The notes under the pieces were generated by a model. That model was not told the origin of the DNA, did no database searches, and was given only the letters and a program-made list of their open reading frames with translations. Shown here one piece after another: positions 8,482-17,787 of a stretch of 64,000 nt of DNA (its first letter is position 1; every line of letters starts with the position of its first letter). Source of the stretch: an uncultured Nitrosospira sp. (GTDB lineage: Bacteria > Nitrospirota > Nitrospiria > Nitrospirales > Nitrospiraceae); assembly GCA_900696515.1 (NCBI GenBank), contig CAADGK010000039.1, positions 124,001 through 188,000 of the forward strand, given 5' to 3'. Both the position numbers and the translations under genes were made by a program.

Positions 8482-9470
8482 CGGCACCTCGAAAGCGAGT
8501 CTTGAGCGGAATGCAACCCAGCGGTCTGATGCACCTTGGGAATTACCTGGGTGCACTGGAGAATTGGAAAGCGTTACAGGCACAGTATGATTGTTACTTC
8601 TTCGTCGCCGACTGGCACGCCCTGTCGACGAACTATGCGGACACCAGCCGTATCCGGGGGTTTGTCCGTGAAATGCTCATCGATTGGCTGGCCGGCGGCA
8701 TCGATCCACAACGTGCCACGATTTTCATCCAATCCAGAATTCCCGAACACGCGATCCTGCACCTTTTGCTCTCGATGATGACTCCGGTCTCCTGGCTCGA
8801 ACGCAATCCGACGTATAAGGAGAAACAGGAAGAAATTAAAGAAAAGGATCTCACTACTTACGGCTTTCTAGGCTATCCAGTTCTTCAGGCAGCCGACATT
8901 CTCCTGTACAAGCCCGATTTCGTCCCCGTGGGAAAGGACCAACTTCCTCATCTAGAACTAACAAGGGAACTCGCGCGGCGCTTCAACGATATCTACAAGG
9001 CCTCCGTGTTTCCCGAGCCGAAGGAACATCTGACGAAGTTTCCCAAAGTGATCGGCATCGATGGCCGAAAGATGAGCAAGAGCTACCACAATACAATCAA
9101 CCTTTCAGACACCGAACCGGCTGTTCGGCAGAAACTCAAGACCATGGTGACCGACCCTGCCCGCGTGAGGCGGACCGACCCCGGCAATCCTGATCTCTGT
9201 CCGGTCTATGAATTCCATAAGATCTATTCGCCACAGGGAATTCAAGATCAGATCAACACAGACTGCCGAACCGCCGCGATCGGCTGTATCGACTGCAAGA
9301 AACTGGTGGCGGATCGGTTGGTGGAGCAGTTGATGCCGATCTGGGACATACGTGCGAAACTCACCCGAGATTCATCCCAGGTCGATGAGATCGTTGACGC
9401 CGGCAGCACACGTGCGGCCACTGTCGCAAAAGCGACCCTCCAAGAAGTCAACGAGGCCATGAGGATTTAG
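8478..9470 (+). CDS. trpS: Tryptophanyl-tRNA synthetase
   Basis: 330 residues, normal for bacterial TrpS. It charges tRNA-Trp. The class-I signatures are present: PSGLMHLGNYLG near residue 20 (the HIGH-type motif) and KMSKS near residue 200 (IDGRKMSKSYHNT). VPVGKDQLPHLELTRELARR and DPGNPDLCPVYEFH are also typical of TrpS. The ATG overlaps the end of the site-2 protease gene (ATGA), so translation is probably coupled. Confidence 0.97.
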   Translation: MTAPRKRVLSGMQPSGLMHLGNYLGALENWKALQAQYDCYFFVADWHALSTNYADTSRIRGFVREMLIDWLAGGIDPQRATIFIQSRIPEHAILHLLLSMMTPVSWLERNPTYKEKQEEIKEKDLTTYGFLGYPVLQAADILLYKPDFVPVGKDQLPHLELTRELARRFNDIYKASVFPEPKEHLTKFPKVIGIDGRKMSKSYHNTINLSDTEPAVRQKLKTMVTDPARVRRTDPGNPDLCPVYEFHKIYSPQGIQDQINTDCRTAAIGCIDCKKLVADRLVEQLMPIWDIRAKLTRDSSQVDEIVDAGSTRAATVAKATLQEVNEAMRI

Positions 9471-9684
9471 GATTTTCCCAAGAATAGGCCGTCGGCGAGC
9501 GCACGGCACGCACAAGTGATCGGGAAAGATTCTCTCACCCGTTTGCACTCACTCGTTTCATCGTTTCCACTGTTCAAGTACCTTATCCATCTTCCCCTCG
9601 TCCGTCTGATATTCCTCTGCAACCACGTCAGTTGTGATAATGTCTCGTCCTCGAAAAACTGTCCATATCAAAATGGAGTATGGC

Positions 9685-9993
9685 ATGAATCGGCCTTGGT
9701 ATCGCCTGGTTGGCCTCATCTTCAGCCTTGCCCTCACATCTTCAATAACCTCAGCGGCTGATCCTCCCTGCGATAAATATCCACCAGCCAAGCAGCCCCG
9801 CTGCATGGAAATCTGGACCGAGTTGAATAAGGAAGACGGACCGCTCATCGCACAATTTGGGTTGGATCAACAGAAACGCCGGGAAGAGAGCAAGATCAAC
9901 GCCCAGCAACATCTCGCGGAGAACATGGCCTTCATCAAGCAGTCGACCGAAAAACGGATGGAGCGACTCAAGGAACGCATGGCCAAGGAGTAG
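9685..9993 (+). CDS. Small secreted protein, function unknown
   Basis: 102 residues from the ATG at 9685, chosen because GGAG lies 6 bases upstream. The signal peptide (YRLVGLIFSLALTSSITSAA) is followed by a charged helical stretch rich in Lys, Glu, Gln and Arg, ending KRMERLKERMAKE. Two Cys (CDKYPPAKQPRC) could form a disulphide after export. I recognise no family. Confidence 0.65.
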   Translation: MNRPWYRLVGLIFSLALTSSITSAADPPCDKYPPAKQPRCMEIWTELNKEDGPLIAQFGLDQQKRREESKINAQQHLAENMAFIKQSTEKRMERLKERMAKE

Positions 9994-9996
9994 TCG

Positions 9997-10635
9997 TCAC
10001 ACGCGGATAAACTGATTCGACTCTTTTTCAAAACCGATCTGCGTTTCCGGCCCGTGCCCGGTCACCACGGTCGTCGTATCAGCAAGCGTGTAGAGCCGTT
10101 CTCGGATCGACTCTTGAATCGCCTCAAAGTTTCCGCCCCATAGGTCAGTCCGGCCGATGCTGCCACGGAAAAGGGTATCGCCTGCCAACACCAGCTGGTC
10201 ATTCGGCATATAAAAACTTAGCGAACCAGGCGTATGCCCCGGCGTATGGAGCGTGACAATGGGTATCTGTCCCAGCATCACTTTTTCCTCATCGACCAGC
10301 CAAGAGTCCGGTGGCAGGGCCGGCACATAGGACACGCCGAACATGCGACATTGCAGTTCGAGGTTTTCCCAGAGCGTGAGATCGTCTTGATGGAGGCAAA
10401 TCACTGCGCCGGTCGCCTTCTTCAGCTCGCTGGATGCCAGAAAGTGATCGAAATGAGCGTGCGTGTGCAGGATGTGACTGACCGTGAGCCCCAGCTGCTG
10501 CACGTCATGAAGGATTCGCTCCGGAGCGCCGCCAGGATCGATCACGACCGCTTGCTTCGTCACCGGATCACCGATGATCGAGCAATTACAGCCGAGCGGT
10601 GGGACTGAAAAAGTTTTTCGAATCAGCGAAGCCAT
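9997..10635 (-). CDS. MBL-fold hydrolase, glyoxalase-II-like (hydroxyacylglutathione hydrolase family)
   Basis: 212 residues. The metallo-beta-lactamase motif THAHFDHF is followed by a third metal His in LHTPGHTPGS, an Asp in LAGDTLF and a final His in TVVTGHGPET. NCSIIGDPVTKQAVVIDPGG at the N-terminus is typical of the YcbL/GloB-like subgroup. These enzymes hydrolyse thioesters such as S-lactoylglutathione; the true substrate is not clear from sequence. Its stop lies three bases past the stop of the convergent small secreted protein. Confidence 0.88.
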   Translation of the reverse strand: MASLIRKTFSVPPLGCNCSIIGDPVTKQAVVIDPGGAPERILHDVQQLGLTVSHILHTHAHFDHFLASSELKKATGAVICLHQDDLTLWENLELQCRMFGVSYVPALPPDSWLVDEEKVMLGQIPIVTLHTPGHTPGSLSFYMPNDQLVLAGDTLFRGSIGRTDLWGGNFEAIQESIRERLYTLADTTTVVTGHGPETQIGFEKESNQFIRV

Positions 10636-10675
10636 GAGAGCCGCATGCTACAGCCAGATGCCCGTGCGGCGCAAG

Positions 10676-11320
10676 TTAGGGAGTTTCTGTTTCAGCCGCC
10701 CCATCGTAAACGGTCCACACCACATCCGTATCAAACAGCTCCCACACCTGGTCCCGCCGACGGAGCCACACCAAGAACCCTGCTCCGGTCCCATCACGCC
10801 GCCGATTCTCGACATACACGAGAGCCTGATCGTTCTTCAACGTTCGCCCCACACGCGAGAACGCCAGGCGATCGAGCACAGAGGGAGCTTGTACCATCCT
10901 GCCATCCTCTCTCATGGCAGGAATCGCCAGACGTGTCTCTACGTCTTCGTCCGTTTCCCCGGACACAAATCGATAGCGCACACCAAATCGAAATCTGCCG
11001 TCGAGTCGGCTCGGTGCCTGATTCGCATCGAGAAAATCGCGGACCAGCTTGTGCGGCAACATTCCATTGAAGAATCCCTGCTGTTGAAAAAACGCCATCG
11101 TCATGGACTCAGGCTGGTTCGGCACAAGCCGTGAGACGGTCATACGTTCCAATAGGACCAATTGGATCTGCGCGGTGAGAAATTTATCCTCAATGATCCG
11201 GTCGTACAGAGCATACTCCTCCTGGAGAACAACAGCAGACACCGGCCGTCCCTCCATCGCCTGTGGCAACTCTACGAAAAGAAAGGGCAATAGCATCAGA
11301 CAAAGACCCAGCTTATTCAT
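10676..11320 (-). CDS. Secreted protein of unknown function
   Basis: 214 residues from the ATG at 11320, which starts just before a clean signal peptide (MNKLGLCLMLLPFLFVELPQ). The mature part is mixed alpha/beta with VVLQEEYALYDRIIEDKFL near the start and FLVWLRRRDQVWELFDTDVV near the end. No conserved catalytic motif was recognised. It is divergent from the coiled-coil gene at 11430, with about 110 bases between the two starts. Confidence 0.65.
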   Translation of the reverse strand: MNKLGLCLMLLPFLFVELPQAMEGRPVSAVVLQEEYALYDRIIEDKFLTAQIQLVLLERMTVSRLVPNQPESMTMAFFQQQGFFNGMLPHKLVRDFLDANQAPSRLDGRFRFGVRYRFVSGETDEDVETRLAIPAMREDGRMVQAPSVLDRLAFSRVGRTLKNDQALVYVENRRRDGTGAGFLVWLRRRDQVWELFDTDVVWTVYDGAAETETP

Positions 11321-11429
11321 GATTTGAGAGCATCTTGAAGACCGGTTCAGACGATCAAAATTCCGATATCGCATTTACAAGTTGAACCGAAGCGTAGATA
11401 ATCTTACCAATCAACTGGGAGGAGCTCAC

Positions 11430-12149
11430 GTGCAGGATAATATACTGGTCGGTCCACGGTCACTGGGAATCGGCATCGTCTGCTTCACGATCGCGCTCGG
11501 CTGTGCGCCCGATGGAAGTCGGGAGAATCCCTTTCGCGTGGAGAATGACGCACTCAAGAGGCAACTGGCGAAACAAGAATCTCTTCTGGGCGCCCTGCAA
11601 GACGGAAATAAAGTGATGCAGCAACAGATCGATCTGCTCAACCAAGAGCTCCGTGACGCCAAGAGCAGCATGGAGGTGACCAAAGCGGACGCCAAGCGGC
11701 TTACCGAGCAAATGGAACTGCAGTTGGCCGAAACTAAACGAATGATCGCCGCACAGATGGCAGAATCTCTCAAAATCGAGGAGAAGGGCGCGCAGTCAGA
11801 CACACTGCCGAGGCCCATGCCGACCGTGGCCAAAGTCGTCGAGGACGCCCTGGCGCGCAATGGCTATCACCTGAAGGTCAGCGTCAAAACCGATCAACGG
11901 GCGGTCTATGTGACTGAGCGCAAGGTTTCCACCCCCGCGACGCTTGAGATGACGGGTTCACGCAATCAATACCTGGTTTCGCTCGAGGCCCTTCCTGACA
12001 GCGTGACAAAGCTTGGCGTGAAAGCCGAGTTCGAACGGGTCGCACAGGGGGGACGGATCTTGAGCGTGAGTCATGAGGAAACCAGTGAAGTTGAGCGCCG
12101 GCTGATCAGCGAGATCAATAAGGCCCTCGAAAACCCTCAGAAAACCTAA
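11430..12149 (+). CDS. Exported coiled-coil protein, probable lipoprotein
   Basis: 239 residues from a GTG at 11430, chosen because a strong GGGAGGAG lies immediately upstream; an ATG 16 codons earlier lacks such a site. A hydrophobic segment ends in IALGC, a loose lipobox. A long heptad-like coiled coil follows (residues about 35-110: LKRQLAKQESLLGALQDG, MQQQIDLLNQELRDAKSSM). The C-terminal globular domain (EDALARNGYHLKVSVKTD) is unrecognised. It may be an outer- or inner-membrane-anchored spacer protein. Confidence 0.65.
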   Translation: MQDNILVGPRSLGIGIVCFTIALGCAPDGSRENPFRVENDALKRQLAKQESLLGALQDGNKVMQQQIDLLNQELRDAKSSMEVTKADAKRLTEQMELQLAETKRMIAAQMAESLKIEEKGAQSDTLPRPMPTVAKVVEDALARNGYHLKVSVKTDQRAVYVTERKVSTPATLEMTGSRNQYLVSLEALPDSVTKLGVKAEFERVAQGGRILSVSHEETSEVERRLISEINKALENPQKT

Positions 12150-12493
12150 CCCGCATTATTCGTCGGCACTTCTCCCGTTACCCATCAATACTCCGCTACA
12201 GCAATATCCGTTGCTCGTTGTTCATGAAGCGTTTTAATCCTGAACAAGATACGGTTCACGGCCTTCGTACGCTTCACACGGTGCGCTGGCAGGTGATTTC
12301 GTCCTTCGGCGATGCGTCATGCCTTTCAGAATAGTGTGAACACGGCCTGCGAAGCAGCGTCTGCCCGCCTCGTTATCCTAACGAATTCGAATTGATGGCA
12401 GCGGCAACGGACATACATACGTCGGCTTATCCATCAGTGATATTCTGAGGTTTTCTTGGTCAGCGTAGAACCTCATGCTAGCATTTTCGTCCG
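12150..12493. other. Intergenic, no gene seen
   Basis: 344 bases between the coiled-coil protein and the AAA ATPase. No reading frame with a ribosome binding site, no tRNA-like fold and no clear terminator were seen. It probably holds the promoter for the AAA gene. Confidence 0.5.
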
Positions 12494-14053
12494 ATGGCTC
12501 TCTCAACCACCGTCCATGATCTCCGTACACTGATCCGTTCTTCTCACCCCCTCGTCGTCCTTGAAACAGTGGAAGAGGATCGGGTGTTGGCCCTCCTGCA
12601 GTCCGTCACAGCCCAGGAACGGATGCCGCTCTTCGAGTGGTCGGTCACGAGAGGACTGACCCGCGCCGACGAAGAACGGACGTTGAGCAAGTTGACCGCA
12701 ACCCCCTTGGCGCTTCTTCAGCACCTCCATGGCTTAACGATCGAAGCCGTATTTTGGCTGAAAGATCTGACCCCTCACCTCCAAGATCCCGCCGTGTGCC
12801 GCCAGCTACGGGAAGTTGCGGCTGTCTACAGCCGATCGCGGGCCACCTGCGTGCTGAGCGGTCAACCGCTCACGCTGCCATTGGATCTGGACAAAATGAC
12901 CGTCCGGCTGGAGCTGAAGCTGCCGGATCAAGAGGAACTACGGTCGATGCTCAAAGGTCTGCTGCAGTCACTGGGGTCACGCTCCGCCCCTCGCCTACGT
13001 TCCAACACGCGAGATCAACTCATGCCCCATTCGATCGGCACGGGCAACACCGTTGACAACAGTCCGACCGACCAAGAGTCCGATACGATCCTCCGTGCAT
13101 TACAAGGCCTCACACTCCACCAAGCCCGTCAGGTCATCGCCCACTGTCTGGTTGAACGCGGGACCCTGTCCGCCGAGGATGTGCAGACGATCCTGAAACG
13201 CAAGGTGCAAGTCATCAAGGACGGTGGTCTGCTGGAATACTACCCTCTGGAGGACAACCGATTCGAGTTGGGGGGATTCCGCAATCTGAAAGCTTGGCTG
13301 GATCGTGCCAAAGTCGGATTTACCCCCGAAGCCAAATCATTCAACCTCACTCCACCCCGCGGCATCATGCTGGTCGGTGTGCCGGGTTGCGGCAAATCGC
13401 TGGCGGCAAAGGCGATCGCACGGGAGTGGAAACTCCCTCTGCTGAAACTCGATGCCGGGCGACTGTTCGACAAGTTCATCGGAGAATCGGAAAAGAACTT
13501 TCGGAGAGCAATCGAAATGGCTGAGTCGCTGTCCCCGATTGTCTTATGGATCGATGAAATCGAGAAAGCGATGGTGGCGGGAGGTGGTAACGGAGAGGCC
13601 GACGCAGGCCTGAGTCGCCGCCTGTTCGGAGCGTTCCTCACGTGGTTGCAGGAAAAGAAACACGACGTGTTCGTGGTCGCCACGGCCAATGATCTCTCAT
13701 CGCTCCCCCCAGAACTCCTTCGGAAGGGACGATTCGATGAGATCTTTTTCGTCGACTTGCCGGACGACACGGAACGCGAGTCGATTTGGAGGATTCATCT
13801 CGGCTTGCGCAAGCAAAACAGCACACGGTTTGACCTCGACAGGATCGTCAGCGCCAGCGATGGCTTCAGCGGATCCGAAATTGAGCAGGCCGTGGTGGCC
13901 GCCCTCTATCGGGCACTCCATCAAGCAACGCCGCTGACAACCGGTCTGCTCATTGAAGAATTAACCCATACCGTTCCCTTGTCGGTCACCAGGCGAGAAG
14001 ATATTGATGCACTGCGACGGACTGCCGAGGGGCGATTCGTGAACGTACGGTAG
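12494..14053 (+). CDS. AAA family ATPase, Ycf46-like
   Basis: 519 residues. An N-terminal domain (DLRTLIRSSHPLVVLETVEE) is the one found in Ycf46-type AAA proteins of cyanobacteria, plastids and many bacteria. The AAA core starts near residue 270 with Walker A VGVPGCGKSLAAKA, Walker B IVLWIDEIEKAM, sensor-1 VFVVATANDLSSLPPELLRK and the FDEIFFVDLP segment. The family function is poorly known; in cyanobacteria it has been linked to inorganic-carbon use. The lipoprotein gene follows with its ATG 15 bases after this stop, so they may be cotranscribed. Confidence 0.88.
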   Translation: MALSTTVHDLRTLIRSSHPLVVLETVEEDRVLALLQSVTAQERMPLFEWSVTRGLTRADEERTLSKLTATPLALLQHLHGLTIEAVFWLKDLTPHLQDPAVCRQLREVAAVYSRSRATCVLSGQPLTLPLDLDKMTVRLELKLPDQEELRSMLKGLLQSLGSRSAPRLRSNTRDQLMPHSIGTGNTVDNSPTDQESDTILRALQGLTLHQARQVIAHCLVERGTLSAEDVQTILKRKVQVIKDGGLLEYYPLEDNRFELGGFRNLKAWLDRAKVGFTPEAKSFNLTPPRGIMLVGVPGCGKSLAAKAIAREWKLPLLKLDAGRLFDKFIGESEKNFRRAIEMAESLSPIVLWIDEIEKAMVAGGGNGEADAGLSRRLFGAFLTWLQEKKHDVFVVATANDLSSLPPELLRKGRFDEIFFVDLPDDTERESIWRIHLGLRKQNSTRFDLDRIVSASDGFSGSEIEQAVVAALYRALHQATPLTTGLLIEELTHTVPLSVTRREDIDALRRTAEGRFVNVR

Positions 14054-14067
14054 TGAGAGGAGGACCG

Positions 14068-14904
14068 ATGCGGCATGTCATGATGGTTGCCAGCGCAATC
14101 GTAGCACTGGCAGGCTGCTCCACCTCGACCCAGAAGCCACAGCACGTGGCCGTTGAACCATCCACCCCCGTGGTAAGCTTGAGCGAGAACATCGACCGAT
14201 CACCGGTCCCAGTCCCTCGTCAGGATCCACCGTTAAGTCCTCATGAATCTTCGCCAGGCCCCCTCCTCACATCCCTGCCCAGTCGATCCGCCATCGTTCA
14301 CTCGGCCGTACGGTTACTAGGGTCAAGAGCGATCACCATCCAAGGTCGGCGCATCCGCTACGACTGTGCGGGAGTGACACGGGCCATCTTCTTGGAGCAC
14401 GGGATTGACCTCTACCGCAGTAGCCCTTCCGAGGTGCATGTGAACGGCGTCCGACTCATCCATAACCATGTACGCCAGCACGGAATTCTTCATCAAAATA
14501 CCGATGCACGTCCCGGTGATCTGGTGTTCTTTGATAACACCTGGGATTTCAATGGGGACGGTCTGCTGAACGATCCGTTGACACACGTCGGCATTGTCGA
14601 GCAGATCGAATCAGACGGGACGGTCACGTTCATCAGTCGGGTGGCCGGGGCCGTGGCACGTTACCGCATGAACCTGAATCAGCCTCATGTCCACAAGACG
14701 GCCGAGGGACGCCTGTTGAACGATTATATTCGACGGAAACGCCCGACCGATCCTGAAAACACGGCTCGACTGACCGGCGAGTTGTTTTCGTTCTATGGAA
14801 ACCTGCTAAGTCCTCAACAAAGCGCGCCTTTTCCAGGACGTTCTGATCGGCATCTGTACCGGCAACAGATCTCCGATAGCTCATCTTCACCGGATCCGGA
14901 ATAG
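14068..14904 (+). CDS. NlpC/P60- or CHAP-like lipoprotein (cell-wall amidase/endopeptidase candidate)
   Basis: 278 residues from the ATG at 14068, preceded by GAGAGGAGG. The lipobox IVALAGC gives a lipidated Cys near residue 17. A Pro/Ser-rich linker leads to a papain-like domain: the Cys in RIRYDCAGVTRAIFLEHG, the block PGDLVFFDNTWDFNGDG, and a His in LTHVGIVEQIESDG. This Cys-His arrangement suggests a peptidoglycan peptidase. The Asp-rich NGDG insert may bind Ca2+. It is probably cotranscribed with the AAA ATPase. Confidence 0.75.
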   Translation: MRHVMMVASAIVALAGCSTSTQKPQHVAVEPSTPVVSLSENIDRSPVPVPRQDPPLSPHESSPGPLLTSLPSRSAIVHSAVRLLGSRAITIQGRRIRYDCAGVTRAIFLEHGIDLYRSSPSEVHVNGVRLIHNHVRQHGILHQNTDARPGDLVFFDNTWDFNGDGLLNDPLTHVGIVEQIESDGTVTFISRVAGAVARYRMNLNQPHVHKTAEGRLLNDYIRRKRPTDPENTARLTGELFSFYGNLLSPQQSAPFPGRSDRHLYRQQISDSSSSPDPE

Positions 14905-15102
14905 CAATGCCGGATTCATGGCACCATTCCTTCACCCTATATACAAATGTCTAAAAGATAAGGCCCCAAACTCATTCCACTGATGCCAGTGGGTACGACT
15001 ACAGAACAACCGATCGTCATCCGATAAGAATCTTAGTGGGTCACTCAGAAAGGGATCGTACCTGAATCTCTAAATTTCAACGGAGCTGCTAAGATTACCA
15101 TT

Positions 15103-15534
15103 ATGGCTATTTCATCGAAACATACAGATGTCCGAGAAACCAATCCGCTGCGGCAAACCTTGGCTGATGTTCGGCATGGACTCTTGGGCTTGCATAAAGC
15201 CCTGATTGTTGCCGAGCAACTGACCTATGAGCGGATTTACGGCAGAGTGGACTCTACGGGCCAGCTCCTCCAGCTGGTAATGAACGACCCATGGTTTACC
15301 TGGCTCCATCCGCTCTCCAATATGGTTGTCCGTATCGACGAACTGCTCGACGGGCACGAGCAGCCGACGGTCGATGAAGTCGCGGTCCTGCTGACGGAAA
15401 TCCGAGGGCTCATTCGTCCCTCGGAGCTTGGCGATGGATATGAGCGGAGTTATTTTGAGGCGCTGCAGCGCGCTCCCGACGTCGTACTCGCCCATTGCGA
15501 GATGAAGAAACTATTGACACTGCCCTCGGTGTAG
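15103..15534 (+). CDS. Conserved hypothetical cytoplasmic protein
   Basis: 143 residues, mostly helical, with no signal peptide. Notable blocks are LRQTLADVRHGLLGLHKALI, a Trp-rich MNDPWFTWLHPLSNMV and DEVAVLLTEIRGLIRPSE. It resembles small helical proteins annotated as hypothetical in several Gram-negative groups, but I cannot assign a function. A strong terminator hairpin starts 32 bases after the stop. Confidence 0.7.
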   Translation: MAISSKHTDVRETNPLRQTLADVRHGLLGLHKALIVAEQLTYERIYGRVDSTGQLLQLVMNDPWFTWLHPLSNMVVRIDELLDGHEQPTVDEVAVLLTEIRGLIRPSELGDGYERSYFEALQRAPDVVLAHCEMKKLLTLPSV

Positions 15535-15565
15535 AACCCGCACAACTCAATCGTTCAGGAGATAT

Positions 15566-15606
15566 CACCGCCGTCGGTCCTGATGGACCGGCGGCGGTGT
15601 CGTTTT
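15566..15606 (+). terminator. Rho-independent terminator
   Basis: A 15-bp stem (CACCGCCGTCGGTCC with GGACCGGCGGCGGTG, one G-T pair) and a TGAT loop are followed by a short T run. It ends the transcript of the 143-residue gene. Confidence 0.85.
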
Positions 15607-15750
15607 CAGAACAGGCATCCGCCGCCAAGAATCGAGGCCTTCGTTCTGAAGTCGACAATAGGCGCCGTGATTGGGGACAGTCCCCTTCCATTCCCTGTAT
15701 GATGCGGCATGACAAGGCAACACGGAAGCCGTCCTACAGGCAGGATACCG

Positions 15751-16383
15751 ATGGCACGCCCCTTCAAACACTGGGGACTCCCCTTCCTGATCATCGCTAC
15801 CCTGTATCCTTGTGGGATCTTCGCCCAAGTCCGCTCTATCGACGTCCTGATTACGGTCGTAAAGGACAGGGTCATTGCCCTACCAGGGGGTGGGAGTCCC
15901 GTTGAGGAGCCATTGGGAGTCAATGAAACCATCATCACAACGGAGGCGCACGGTCCCGCGGGCTTTGCGCAAACCACTCGACGGCTATTGGGATTTTCTT
16001 CGGCCTTACACCGATGGACGGACGTGCAGCTGGGCATCGAGGAACTGGTGGAACAACAGCGGGTCTTACCGCGCGTGCTGCTGATCCAGACCAATCGGAG
16101 AGTCCATGGGTTTCAAGAAAGTCGCGGCCATTGGTTCAGCGAAGCACTGGGACCGAATGAAACCGTGAATCAACTGGAGGGGCGCGGCCATGTCGCCGTT
16201 GCGATCACGCCCGAGCGAGCCTTGGCCTTTTCGGCCTTCACGGGAGGATTCTTCTCGGCACGGTTCTCGCCGAACGAGCAGGTACTGTCGATCGACCAGA
16301 CGCACGATGTCACGGTGGTTCGCACCACCGTCCGTCAACTGGCGTTCCGTTCACAGATCGGCATCTGGACGGAAATGCGATAG
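15751..16383 (+). CDS. Secreted protein with threefold internal repeat, function unknown
   Basis: 210 residues from the ATG at 15751 (CAGGA upstream). A signal peptide (HWGLPFLIIATLYPCGIFA) is followed by three similar segments, each marked by a Gly/Pro-Asn-Glu turn: LGVNETIITTEAHG, LGPNETVNQLEGRG and FSPNEQVLSIDQTH. Each is followed by strands ending in AFS, AFR or similar. This suggests a small beta-propeller-like or beta-solenoid fold outside the cytoplasm. An alternative ATG 14 codons upstream exists. No enzyme motif was found. Confidence 0.65.
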   Translation: MARPFKHWGLPFLIIATLYPCGIFAQVRSIDVLITVVKDRVIALPGGGSPVEEPLGVNETIITTEAHGPAGFAQTTRRLLGFSSALHRWTDVQLGIEELVEQQRVLPRVLLIQTNRRVHGFQESRGHWFSEALGPNETVNQLEGRGHVAVAITPERALAFSAFTGGFFSARFSPNEQVLSIDQTHDVTVVRTTVRQLAFRSQIGIWTEMR

Positions 16384-16395
16384 GCACGGCTCCAA

Positions 16396-16842
16396 TCACG
16401 AACGGCTCGCGCGCGTCCAGAGATACCCAGAAAAGGCAGTTGCTCCAAGGACGCACAGCATGAGCAGAAGGAGACAGCCGACCGCTAAGACTCCCGCCCA
16501 GCGAGCGGTATAGCCCTGATAGATCACTGACAGTGGTTGATCAGTCATCGGGCTGAAATGCGAGAGCCAACCGAGCCCAAGACCGAGTAATCCGACAATC
16601 GTCCAGAAGCGAGCACCTACCCGTCCTGCCCGATAGAGCCAGACCCCCAATCCCATTCCGCCCAGGATGACCGTCGCCACGACGAGAAATCCAATCGATT
16701 GCTCATCGATCGGCCAGTGAAAATCTCCTCGGAAGATGTGGTCGATCAGGTGCAACACATTGAGGGTCGCAATGACCGCAAGAAGCAGGAGAAGGTGGCG
16801 GTTCGGCATGGAGGCACCCAGGACATCAGAGTCGGTCTTCAT
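16396..16842 (-). CDS. Multi-pass membrane protein, function unknown
   Basis: 148 residues with four hydrophobic helices: HLLLLLAVIATLNVLHLIDH, IGFLVVATVILGGMGLGVWL, FWTIVGLLGLGLGWLSHF and AGVLAVGCLLLLMLCVLGA. Its start overlaps the 3' end of the DUF5069 gene by 17 bases on the same strand, so the two are cotranscribed. The HLIDHIFRGDFHW motif between helices is rich in His and acidic residues, but no family was recognised. Confidence 0.65.
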   Translation of the reverse strand: MKTDSDVLGASMPNRHLLLLLAVIATLNVLHLIDHIFRGDFHWPIDEQSIGFLVVATVILGGMGLGVWLYRAGRVGARFWTIVGLLGLGLGWLSHFSPMTDQPLSVIYQGYTARWAGVLAVGCLLLLMLCVLGATAFSGYLWTRASRS

Positions 16843-17263
16843 CAAGCTCAATCACGTCGGCCCAGGTCGTGACAGATGGCAAAGAACCGACCGGCACACT
16901 ACGCTTCGTTGCGATGTCCTGAAGCCGACCTTGAAATCGCTGGCGTGCATCATCATCTTTGGGCCCAGCGTTCAGCAGATTGCGGCTAAAGAGACGAATC
17001 TCCGCATCCGAAACTGGCTTTCCATTGAGGTTTACCCAAGCCAGGAGTTCCTCATCCGTTCCACCGGCTAGTACCCGCTGTTCAAAGGCGTGTGCATCGA
17101 TCCCAAGAAAATCAATGAGGTACTTGTCGAACCCCACTGTGATGTAGTTATAGTCTTGAATCTGCCCGGCATGACGCAGCCGAATCTTATCAATAAACCG
17201 CCCCAGATGAGCAATTCCTCCGAGGAGGACTTTAGCGCTTCGAGGATAGGTTTGATTGGTCAT
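16826..17263 (-). CDS. DUF5069 family protein
   Basis: 145 residues from the ATG at 17263 (MTNQTYPRSAKVLLGGIAHL). RSAKVLLGGIAHLGRFIDKI and FDKYLIDFLGIDAHAFEQ are the hallmark segments of DUF5069, a small soluble protein of unknown role common in Nitrospirota, Verrucomicrobia and relatives. A longer reading frame upstream to 17347 is not needed and lacks family similarity. Confidence 0.75.
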   Translation of the reverse strand: MTNQTYPRSAKVLLGGIAHLGRFIDKIRLRHAGQIQDYNYITVGFDKYLIDFLGIDAHAFEQRVLAGGTDEELLAWVNLNGKPVSDAEIRLFSRNLLNAGPKDDDARQRFQGRLQDIATKRSVPVGSLPSVTTWADVIELDEDRL

Positions 17264-17421
17264 CGAGCACTTCTGTGTAGTACAAACTCTCCGCAGGATA
17301 AAGAAGTTTAATAGGCCATGTCTACAAGGAATCAAACGGGAGAGCACTCTGTTTCAACCCATCAAGTTTTTTTCGACCTTGCCGATATAGACACCAGATA
17401 GGGACGAGCAAGGAGGCACCT

Positions 17422-17787
17422 ATGAGGCTAAGGAATAGCCCAAGAAGGTACGTGCGATATTCTGCCAATGTCCAGACTGACAACGGCACAGCAGAAGGAA
17501 CCCTCTTCGATCTGTCTGCCACGGGTTGCCGAATACAAAGCAACATCGCCCTGACTCCCGGCAGCTACCTCGCGCTGCACTTCGAAGCACCGGAAGCCGA
17601 ATCTTCCCTTGCCGTCGAAGTCTCCATCGTTCGCTGGCACAAAGACAATCAATTTGGCATCGAGTTTCTCCGATACGCCCAAGGAGTCCGCGAGCGAGTG
17701 ACTGATCTGGTTGAAGGCCGAGAACCCGCTGTCGTCTCACAACATGTTGACGAAGAAGAGCTGGTGCTCAGCGCCGCTCTGGCCTGA
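17422..17787 (+). CDS. PilZ domain protein (c-di-GMP binding candidate)
   Basis: 121 residues, essentially one PilZ domain. The c-di-GMP contacts are both present: RRYVRY (the RxxxR motif) near residue 8 and DLSATGCRI (D/NxSxxG motif) near residue 30. AGGAGG lies 5 bases before the ATG. Single-domain PilZ proteins act as c-di-GMP receptors for motility, polysaccharide or surface traits. No diguanylate cyclase is encoded in this window. Confidence 0.88.
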   Translation: MRLRNSPRRYVRYSANVQTDNGTAEGTLFDLSATGCRIQSNIALTPGSYLALHFEAPEAESSLAVEVSIVRWHKDNQFGIEFLRYAQGVRERVTDLVEGREPAVVSQHVDEEELVLSAALA

